From assembly GCA_025454975.1 (NCBI GenBank), contig JALONK010000029.1:1-42290 (forward strand): 42,290 bases of DNA. Direction: 5' to 3'. Positions 34,565-40,883 of this stretch are shown piece by piece. The translations under genes and the position numbers were made by a program. Within the stretch, counting starts at the first letter, position 1. Each line of letters begins with the position of its first letter. Source of the DNA: Bacteroidia bacterium (GTDB lineage Bacteria; Bacteroidota; Bacteroidia; UKL13-3). A model generated the notes under the pieces. It was not told the DNA's origin, made no database searches, and saw nothing but the letters and a program-made list of their open reading frames with translations.

Positions 34565-35311
34565 ATGAAAAACGAACTGGTCTTTTTTACCTTAAGTGAA
34601 GGAAACTTGTTAATCAGACTGCTGCTTTCTCATCTTTTATCAGATTTCGTATTTCAATCTGATACCATCGTTAAAAATAAAAGATGGTTTTCTAGATACA
34701 TGTTCATTCATCTAGGAATAGTTTTTATTATTACACTTCTATTATCTTATTCTTGGAAAATAACCATCTTAATAACCTTTGCACATTGGTTGATAGATGG
34801 AATCAAATACACGATTGATAAATATTTTAGAAGCAATACATATTACCTTTTTTATATTGATCAGTTTTCTCACCTTTTGGTCACTTTTTTCCTTTGGGCA
34901 CAGTTAGAAGGACTATGGTCAAAAATATTTTCAGTTGTTCATTCCCTTTTAAATAATTTTAATTTTAGTTTACTCATCTTTGGATATGTACTTGCCGTTT
35001 GGCCTGTAGGATATATCACTCAATTGGTATTAAAAGGAATTGAAAAATCTAAAAATAAGGATAATGATGCTAAATTAGAAAAAGGCGGTAAACTCATTGG
35101 TAGGTTTGAACGATTGATTATTCTCACCTTTGTTTATTTGAACGAATATGCAGCTATTGGCTTTTTGATAACAGGTAAAAGTATCATTAGGTTTACTCAA
35201 AAAGATGAAGGATTAAGAAGTGAATATGTTCTTGTTGGAACCATGATGAGTTATGCATTTTCAATTTTAATAGGAGTAGCCATAAATGGATTGTTAACCC
35301 TTAGTAAATAG
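34565..35311 (+). CDS. DUF3307 integral membrane protein
   Basis: 248 residues with about six to seven membrane helices. Conserved polar residues lie within the first helices: HLLSDFVFQSD, FIHLGIVF, FAHWLIDGIKYTIDKY and FYIDQFSHLLVTFF. This repeated H..D/D..H pattern in membrane is the DUF3307 hallmark and recalls membrane-bound metal hydrolases such as the YdjM/DUF457 group, though no activity is established. A second half (VLAVWPVGYITQLVLKGIE, then GGKLIGRFERLIILTFVYL) completes the family. It is 9 bases after the SatD gene, so the two are surely cotranscribed and likely work together as a cytoplasmic regulator plus membrane partner. Confidence 0.85.
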   Translation: MKNELVFFTLSEGNLLIRLLLSHLLSDFVFQSDTIVKNKRWFSRYMFIHLGIVFIITLLLSYSWKITILITFAHWLIDGIKYTIDKYFRSNTYYLFYIDQFSHLLVTFFLWAQLEGLWSKIFSVVHSLLNNFNFSLLIFGYVLAVWPVGYITQLVLKGIEKSKNKDNDAKLEKGGKLIGRFERLIILTFVYLNEYAAIGFLITGKSIIRFTQKDEGLRSEYVLVGTMMSYAFSILIGVAINGLLTLSK

Positions 35312-35448
35312 TTTATAAGCTTCTATCATTTAAAATAAATATTATCAATCAACGCCAACATATTTAATACTAATTATGACTAATCTCTATTAAGTTAATG
35401 GCTTGATAATATTCCATACTATTTATACATATTAACTTCTTAAGGCTT

Positions 35449-35508
35449 TTTATTTTGTTTAGATGAAGAGTTGATATTTACTTTTAAATTATTTATTTTG
35501 TTTAAATG
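35449..35508 (+). repeat. 17-bp near-identical direct repeat before the GT87 gene
   Basis: TTTATTTTGTTTAGATG (35449-35465) and TTTATTTTGTTTAAATG (35492-35508) differ at one base and begin 43 bases apart. They lie in the 243-base gap between the DUF3307 gene and the chosen GT87 start; the rest of that gap shows no gene. Each copy ends in an ATG, the second opening a 29-codon frame that overlaps the GT87 start out of frame. Confidence 0.5.
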
Positions 35509-35554
35509 TCTCAACTTTATTTTAATAAATGCTGTGATATTAAATCACATATTA

Positions 35555-37114
35555 ATGAAGGTAAATTCAAAAAAATCGTTAGATCGTATTTATAAGTTAC
35601 TCTTTAATCATTTATATGAAGGCTTATCAGCTGTAATTATTGCATTGTTAATAGCATTATCTGCAACTAAGGCAATAGGTGATTTTGGTAATTATTATTA
35701 TGGTTCCTTGTTTTTACTAGATGGGTCGTGGGGCCCATGGGTGTTTGACACGGCATCCTTTAACTTGAAAATTTACGAACTGGGACAACGTAATTATTTT
35801 CTTGATTATACTCCCGTACCTCCATTTTCTGCCCTACTATATATTCCTTTTGTATTTTCGCCTATTGCAAAGGCAAAATTGTTATGGAATATAATCAATG
35901 GAATCCTTTTGCTCCTTATATTTAAAAAGTTATACCACTCCTTCAATATTCCCAAGTATGTATTATTTAGTTTTTTTATCCTATTAATTATTCCTTTACG
36001 CAACAACTTTTATGAAGGACAATCGTATGTACTGATTTGCTTTTTATTGCTTGAAGGTTTACTGCAATATTTAAAAGGAAAAACTTGGATAATGGCATTA
36101 ACTTGGGCTATCTGCATTCATCTTAAAATAAGCCCCATAATCGTTGTTTTTTTTCTTCTTTTTAACCAAAGTTATAAAGCATTACTTTATTTACTTTCAT
36201 CAGTAAGTTTAATTTTTATTATTTCAATACCTTTTGTCGGTAGTCAGGTTTGGATAATTTACTTAACTGAAATACTAACCCGCTTGGCCAATGGTGAAAT
36301 AAACAACCCTTATGCTTTAAACTACCAAAGTATGCAGGTTCTTCTTAAAACATTGTTCGTAAGTGATAGTCATTTTAATCCTCAAGCCGCCTTTCATGCC
36401 CCTTGGTTATATGATAAATTAGTACAGCTCTTTAAATTAACATTAATGCTATTTGGTATTGCATTTACTGTTGGTCAGCATTCAAAACAAGAAAAGTTTG
36501 CTATATGGATACTCATCTTATTATTAGTAAGTGGTTATGGTAACTCCTTTAGTTTATTGTTTTTGTTATTCCCCTTAACCTTCTTTTATGAAAAATTTCT
36601 TCCTTTAAACATCTTCCAAAAATTTGGTATCGTGATTTTATTTTTGATAGTTGTAATGCCGTTTTATTGGTTTCAATCTTGGCCTTTTCCTTTTCGCTTT
36701 CTACGGCTTTATAGTTTATTAGCAATATTAATTATACTCTACCGAATTTCAGAGATACATATCTATAAACCCTTGTTTCTCGTAGTTATTTTTATATTTT
36801 TCATACCTACATCCAAACATCTTAACTCCGGCTACAATTTATTAAACTCTAATTCGCCATTATTGGTGTATGATTTTTCTATAGAAGGACACCAATTGAA
36901 ATTAAACTATTTCGATTTTAATGGTCCTAATATAAAACTTATTAAACTACCTTACCACGCTTCAAAAACGTTAGTTTTATCTGATACTGTTCTATCTTGG
37001 CGAAGGGTAAAACGAATTTGTGTCAATGATTCGGAGGAGTATTTTCTGTCTGACCAGAATCGTGGGGTCGGATTTTATACCATTTATAAAACCAAGTGTT
37101 CAAACAATCATTAG
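35555..37114 (+). CDS. GT87-family (DUF2029) polyprenol-dependent glycosyltransferase-like membrane protein
   Basis: About 519 residues from the ATG at 35555 (MKVNSKKSLDRIYKLL). The open frame extends upstream to a TTG at 35471, but that part is low in coding character. Eleven or so helices follow a first helix and a periplasmic loop with FGNYYYGSLFLLDG, YELGQRNYFLDYTPVPPFSALLYIPF, close to the D.. YR.A/YPP pattern of GT-C mannosyltransferases of family 87. Further marks are NNFYEGQSYVLICFLLLEG (the family's GQ.N/S motif) and ICIHLKISPIIVVFFLL, then ALNYQSMQVLLKTLF. The C-terminal ~90 residues are soluble. Such enzymes add mannose or arabinose from polyprenyl-phosphate sugars outside the membrane. 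It may decorate the glycan encoded upstream. Confidence 0.78.
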   Translation: MKVNSKKSLDRIYKLLFNHLYEGLSAVIIALLIALSATKAIGDFGNYYYGSLFLLDGSWGPWVFDTASFNLKIYELGQRNYFLDYTPVPPFSALLYIPFVFSPIAKAKLLWNIINGILLLLIFKKLYHSFNIPKYVLFSFFILLIIPLRNNFYEGQSYVLICFLLLEGLLQYLKGKTWIMALTWAICIHLKISPIIVVFFLLFNQSYKALLYLLSSVSLIFIISIPFVGSQVWIIYLTEILTRLANGEINNPYALNYQSMQVLLKTLFVSDSHFNPQAAFHAPWLYDKLVQLFKLTLMLFGIAFTVGQHSKQEKFAIWILILLLVSGYGNSFSLLFLLFPLTFFYEKFLPLNIFQKFGIVILFLIVVMPFYWFQSWPFPFRFLRLYSLLAILIILYRISEIHIYKPLFLVVIFIFFIPTSKHLNSGYNLLNSNSPLLVYDFSIEGHQLKLNYFDFNGPNIKLIKLPYHASKTLVLSDTVLSWRRVKRICVNDSEEYFLSDQNRGVGFYTIYKTKCSNNH

Positions 37115-37532
37115 TTACTATTGATGATAAACAGGTAATTATTAAGCCATCTAAAATGTTTTCCAATATTAACTAACTCAATTTAAATATTCAGGGTGCT
37201 CTGAATTTAAAAATTGCTTTTCTCACCAATGTTTAAACTTGTTAATGCTCATAATCGGTAAAAGATAATATCATTCTGTTGCCTGTGCTATTAACCTTTA
37301 CTCTGCTTTTCTGGTAATTCAAATGCCTTGATGTTCAGTAAAACAAATCATAAAATCAATCTTTTGTTTAGTAAGTAAAAGTTAATATCAGATATAAGTT
37401 CAAATTAAATTGTGTATTCATCAATACCAGATAACTTAATAATGTAAAATTTATTTTATAAATCAAAATACATAATAAGCGATGTTTCAGTAGCTGATAT
37501 TTGATTTAGTAATTTCCATCTGAGTCAGTACT
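37115..37532. other. Non-coding gap between convergent units
   Basis: 418 AT-rich bases between the GT87 gene (plus) and the 40-codon frame below (minus). No gene seen. A bulged hairpin at 37182-37211 (ATTCAG-N6-CTGAAT, with an outer TTTAA/TTAAA extension) could act as a weak terminator, but it lacks a T tract. Confidence 0.4.
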
Positions 37533-37655
37533 TTAATGCATTTCATTTTTATAAGGCTTATTTGGCTTTATACAATAGTATTCTGCAACATGCAGCAAGA
37601 ATTTTCTGTTTTCGTCATTCACAACATAAACCGGTTGTTGTATATGGCTTTCCAT
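37533..37655 (-). CDS. Possible 40-codon ORF downstream of the DJ-1-like gene
   Basis: A short frame on the minus strand, starting 27 bases after the DJ-1-like stop. From the ATG at 37655 the product begins MESHIQQPVYVVNDENRKF and ends KPYKNEMH; a GTG at 37670 would add five residues. The composition is protein-like (mixed charged and aromatic residues, no low-complexity runs), which is unusual for noncoding AT-rich DNA. No leader, helix or family is apparent. It may be a real small gene at the end of the operon, a gene remnant, or chance. Confidence 0.3.
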   Translation of the reverse strand: MESHIQQPVYVVNDENRKFLLHVAEYYCIKPNKPYKNEMH

Positions 37656-37681
37656 GCATACCACCAGCACTTCACTTAAAC

Positions 37682-38467
37682 CTATTTATTATATAAGTTT
37701 AACGCTTCAAGAAACAATTTACTAAAAGCTTCATTAGAAAATGGGTTTTGACTTGTCACTAAATTTCGATCCCTTACAGCATAGTTTCTAGCAGGACTTG
37801 ATTTCAAATATATAAATCCTAATCTTTTGAGTTGCTTACCAATTTTACGATTATAAGGTTTGCCTTTCATCACCACATTCTCAATAAAAAACTCCTCTAT
37901 ACCGGTTACTGAATTCACTTTATATCCTTTAAAGGGATGATTAGTTGTTGTAAAGGTGGTTAACAAAGCAGGCGCATGACAAATGAGTCCGACACATTTT
38001 TGTTTCTCAGCAAATGTTGTAATTATTTTTTGTGCCAAGGTATCTTTTATTAAGTCAACCATTAATCCTTGGCCTCCCGGCACAATAATTCCGGCATACA
38101 AGTCAACCTTATTTAGCGCATCTTCCAGTGGCATAGGATGATTAAATCCACTATCAGTCCCAATAAATTGGGAAGCTTGGTTAATTAGTGAATCACGACC
38201 GCTCCAGTATTTTTTGTTAAAACTTTCTTTATCTATTTTCGATGGAACACCTTTAGGTGTTGTAAAGTCAATTTCATAACCACGTTGTTTTAAATCATTA
38301 TACGCTAAGTAAAATTCACTTAGAAACACTCCTGTATTTGAATAAGTTTTACCATTCATTAATGGAAGTTCTTGTGCAGCACTCATCATAAATAAAATTC
38401 TTTTTGATTGCGCTAAAGAGTTGATTGCTGTGCATAAAAGCACTAAAATAATTACTATGTTTTTCAT
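37682..38467 (-). CDS. Exported DJ-1/PfpI (Hsp31-like) family protein
   Basis: 261 residues. The core matches the class I glutamine-amidotransferase-like DJ-1/PfpI superfamily, near Hsp31/glyoxalase III: TGVFLSEFYLAYNDLKQRGYE with Glu51, DFTTPKGVPSKID, IIVPGGQG, and the nucleophile elbow GLICHAPALL with Cys163 and His164. Relatives remove methylglyoxal or repair glycated groups, or act as chaperones. Unlike most relatives this one has a signal peptide (MKNIVIILVLLCTAINSLAQ), so it would act in the periplasm. It lies 16 bases after the SDR gene and belongs to the operon starting at 40111. Activity is not certain. Confidence 0.88.
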   Translation of the reverse strand: MKNIVIILVLLCTAINSLAQSKRILFMMSAAQELPLMNGKTYSNTGVFLSEFYLAYNDLKQRGYEIDFTTPKGVPSKIDKESFNKKYWSGRDSLINQASQFIGTDSGFNHPMPLEDALNKVDLYAGIIVPGGQGLMVDLIKDTLAQKIITTFAEKQKCVGLICHAPALLTTFTTTNHPFKGYKVNSVTGIEEFFIENVVMKGKPYNRKIGKQLKRLGFIYLKSSPARNYAVRDRNLVTSQNPFSNEAFSKLFLEALNLYNK

Positions 38468-38483
38468 ATCTTCTGTATTAATG

Positions 38484-39212
38484 TTATCTATCCTTCATAA
38501 TCAACGCTGCCAATGATGGACTAATGCGATGAATAGCTTTTAATAATTTTACTTTACCAATACTTATTTCATATCGGTTGTTTCTATATGAGTTTATAAA
38601 TTCATCAACTAATCTTGCTGTTGAAATTTTACCTTTACCTCGTCCGGTAGTCATTGTTGTATCAACTAAGGGGGGAATTATTTCAAATACTTTTACCTGC
38701 TTTAGTTGGTGTCTGAGTGCTTGGGTATAAATATGTAAACCGGCTTTTGTACCGCAATACACAGGTGCACTCATTTTAGGTACTAATCCTAAACCTGATG
38801 ATACATTAACAATTGCTGAATGTTTATTCAACTTAAGTGTAGGTAACAATAAAGCCGTTAACTTAAGAGGTGCTAATAAATTAACAGCTACTTCATGTTC
38901 GATTTTGTTAAGTACATGCAGTTCTTCAGCAAATAAATAGTTATACTGAACGCCGGCATTATTAATTAGTACATTTAAATCGGGATGCTCATTTTTAATA
39001 AACATCGCAATACGTTCCAATTCTTCATGTTTGGAGAGGTCAGCCCTTAATGGAATAAATTGAGGGTAATTTTCAGCTAATTCGTTAAGTTTTTGATTAT
39101 TTCTTCCAACACCAATAACCTCATTACCCAATTCAATAAATTTTTCTGTTAATGCTTTTCCGATGCCATCCGTTGCACCGGTAATCATAATTTTATTGTT
39201 AGTAAGTTGCAT
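38484..39212 (-). CDS. SDR-family NAD(P)-dependent oxidoreductase (DltE-like)
   Basis: 242 residues of the classical short-chain dehydrogenase type. The cofactor loop is TGATDGIG (11-18), with GVGRNNQKL after the second strand; the Arg suggests NADP. NNAG is at 84-87, the catalytic serines at 138-139 (VNVSSG), and Tyr152-x3-Lys156 in YCGTKAG. The closest group by pattern is DltE-like SDRs. The substrate is unknown; the later segment PPLVDTTMTTGRGKGK is typical of that group. No leader, so cytoplasmic. It follows the DUF6268 gene by 5 bases and precedes the DJ-1-like gene, so the three form an operon. Confidence 0.9.
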   Translation of the reverse strand: MQLTNNKIMITGATDGIGKALTEKFIELGNEVIGVGRNNQKLNELAENYPQFIPLRADLSKHEELERIAMFIKNEHPDLNVLINNAGVQYNYLFAEELHVLNKIEHEVAVNLLAPLKLTALLLPTLKLNKHSAIVNVSSGLGLVPKMSAPVYCGTKAGLHIYTQALRHQLKQVKVFEIIPPLVDTTMTTGRGKGKISTARLVDEFINSYRNNRYEISIGKVKLLKAIHRISPSLAALIMKDR

Positions 39213-39217
39213 TCGTA

Positions 39218-40111
39218 TTAATTCTTTAGTCGGTAGCTTATACCGGTTCTTATAAATAATCCTTCATTAAGTCTGTACCTCCCTGATGAAACAGACTCAA
39301 ATGATTGGTTTAAAGCTTCTATATTTCTTACAGGGGTGATTCCCGCCTTAAGGTGCATAAATAATTGTTTATAAATTGCCATTGATAATGTTGGCGCTAC
39401 CAGCACTTGGAAATTACGAAAATATTGAGCATCATTACCATTTACAGTAAAGCGATTAACCCTGGAAATTGAACCATCAACCGAAGAAAATAATCCGAAT
39501 TCTAATTTGGAATTGCACTTATAAATAAAATGTGCATTAGGATAAACCATCTCAATCTTCCATTTTTTACTATCATAGGTAAGCGAGCCTATTGGTATTA
39601 TTGCGTTTCTTTCAAAATCGTTATTCAACGCAATACCTAATCCTATTTTAAAGTTTGGATTACCATTTACTGCATAAGTTCCTAATAAAACAGCTTGTGT
39701 AAAAATGTCGTTCGCACTTATAGGTTGGATAAAATCACTTCTTAACATAAGTCGCGGAACGGCAACCAATTCAATCCTCTTGTTTAATTGAACCCTCAGA
39801 ATTGATGTGTAACGAATGTCGTGTAAGTTAGTTGGTTTTTCTTGCCACAACCAATTGTTGAAATTGAATTGTAATGAAGTATTTCTGTAATATAATCCAT
39901 TAATCCATTTAGCATATTTACCAATTTGAATAGGTGGTGCTGTTACATTTGTTTCCCAAAAATGTGCATATAAATTGCCATTATTATTTTTAAAGGAAGT
40001 TTGAGGAAGAGCAGTATAATTAGTATAAATAGGGTCATTAAGGGTTTGAGATTGATGTTGAATGCTTTGAGCAGCGAAAGTAACAAACAATATAATTTTC
40101 CTGAATTGCAT
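39218..40111 (-). CDS. DUF6268-like outer-membrane beta-barrel protein
   Basis: The start is the ATG at 40111, one codon after a TTG. The leader MQFRKIILFVTFAAQSIQHQSQ precedes a series of amphipathic strands: TNVTAPPIQIGKYAKWINGLYY, YTSILRVQLNKRIELVAVPRLML, FKIGLGIALNNDFERNAIIPIGSL, WKIEMVYPNAHFIYKC, KLEFGLFSSVDGS, FMHLKAGITPVRN, and a final FIRTGISYRLKN. That is a 12-or-so-stranded barrel with the DUF6268 style (GLGI..D..g....PigsL.Y...kW.ie...P). It is the first gene of the operon controlled from 40128-40171. Function unknown; probably a channel or a structural barrel. Confidence 0.78.
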   Translation of the reverse strand: MQFRKIILFVTFAAQSIQHQSQTLNDPIYTNYTALPQTSFKNNNGNLYAHFWETNVTAPPIQIGKYAKWINGLYYRNTSLQFNFNNWLWQEKPTNLHDIRYTSILRVQLNKRIELVAVPRLMLRSDFIQPISANDIFTQAVLLGTYAVNGNPNFKIGLGIALNNDFERNAIIPIGSLTYDSKKWKIEMVYPNAHFIYKCNSKLEFGLFSSVDGSISRVNRFTVNGNDAQYFRNFQVLVAPTLSMAIYKQLFMHLKAGITPVRNIEALNQSFESVSSGRYRLNEGLFIRTGISYRLKN

Positions 40112-40127
40112 CAATAGTATTTTGATG

Positions 40128-40155
40128 CAAACCTAAATCAGGTTGTAATCTCAAA
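40128..40155 (-). promoter_or_regulatory. Bacteroidota-type promoter of the DUF6268-SDR-DJ-1 operon
   Basis: On the minus strand, -33 TTTG (40152-40155) and -7 TAGGTTTG (40128-40135, exact TAnnTTTG) are separated by 16 bases. The expected start of transcription is near 40123, about 12 bases before the ATG at 40111. This is the best-formed promoter in the window. Confidence 0.65.
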
Positions 40156-40157
40156 CA

Positions 40158-40171
40158 TTTACATATGTAAA
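40158..40171. promoter_or_regulatory. 14-bp perfect palindrome, likely Crp/Fnr-type operator
   Basis: TTTACATATGTAAA equals its own reverse complement and has the 5-N4-5 layout of FNR-type boxes (TTTAC-N4-GTAAA). It lies directly upstream of the -33 element, its centre about 41.5 bases from the predicted transcription start. A gene for a Crp/Fnr regulator ends 10 bases away. Confidence 0.6.
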
Positions 40172-40181
40172 GAAATTAAGT

Positions 40182-40748
40182 TTAACGTTTAGCTCTGATT
40201 CTGCTTAATTGGGTTGGTGTTATACCTAGATATGAAGCAATATGATACTGTGGAATAAGATTCTCAACGCCCGGGTATTCAGCTTTAAATAGTTGGTATC
40301 TTTCGTCTGCTTGTAATAATGCAAGTTCTATCTCACGATTTTCTTTTTGAATATAAATTTCTTCTGCAATTAATCGTGCTAAAGTTTCAACAGATCGGCA
40401 TTCTTCATACAATGCGGTAATCGCTGAATAATTGGCTTTGTAATAACTAACATCTGTTAATGTTTGTATATTAATGCGATTTGGTTTTCTTCGAACTAAA
40501 GAAGCATAGGCCCCAAAAAAATCACCTGAGATAAAAAAGGTTTTATTGTATTCAACACCATCTTGAGTACGGTAAAAAGCCCTAATAATTCCCTTTTCTA
40601 AAAATCCTATCTCAGTTTCTATTTTTCCTTCTGAGGCAAAGTATTCTCCCTTCTTCAGTGTTTTCTGTTCGAAGCATTCGGAAAATAGTTTCCAATCTTT
40701 TTCAGGCATGTTTATCATGCTTTTAATTGCATTTTCAAGTAAAATCAT
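40182..40748 (-). CDS. Crp/Fnr-family transcriptional regulator
   Basis: 188 residues. The N-terminal cyclic-nucleotide-binding-like barrel includes LKKGEYFASEGKIETEIGFLEKGIIRAF, FFISGDFFGAYASL and the stretch INIQTLTDVSYYKANY, followed by the long dimer helix (ARLIAEEIYIQKENREIEL). The C-terminal winged helix is short, with YHIASYLGITPTQLSRIRAKR as the recognition helix. The protein belongs to the short Crp-like group common in Bacteroidota. The cAMP-binding RxS phosphate cassette is not seen, so it probably senses another signal or none. The operon downstream (40111 to 37682) is its likely target through the 40158 palindrome. A weaker 5-N4-5 repeat, AACTA-N4-TAGTT at 40794-40807, lies before its own start. 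Confidence 0.9.
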   Translation of the reverse strand: MILLENAIKSMINMPEKDWKLFSECFEQKTLKKGEYFASEGKIETEIGFLEKGIIRAFYRTQDGVEYNKTFFISGDFFGAYASLVRRKPNRINIQTLTDVSYYKANYSAITALYEECRSVETLARLIAEEIYIQKENREIELALLQADERYQLFKAEYPGVENLIPQYHIASYLGITPTQLSRIRAKR

Positions 40749-40883
40749 TAGTCTGGAAGATTGATTTTAAAGAACTGTACTAAGTTATTATCAAACTAAA
40801 TATAGTTATTGTCAAAAAACAGATTCAGCTTTAAATAGTTTTTAAATTAAATCTTTTGAAGCTACCGCTGAACTATTTATCAA

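Noticed and set aside
33872-35311. Confirmed CBASS/Pycsar defence operon
   Set aside because: The cyclase resemblance is only a motif pattern and the DUF3307 partner is not a known effector, so it is listed as a hypothesis only.
35471-35554. 28-codon N-terminal extension of the GT87 gene from a TTG
   Set aside because: The stretch is low-complexity and contains the direct repeat; the ATG at 35555 gives a normal basic N-terminus before the first helix.
37182-37211. Rho-independent terminator for the GT87 gene
   Set aside because: The stem is bulged and no T tract follows, so it is not called as a terminator.
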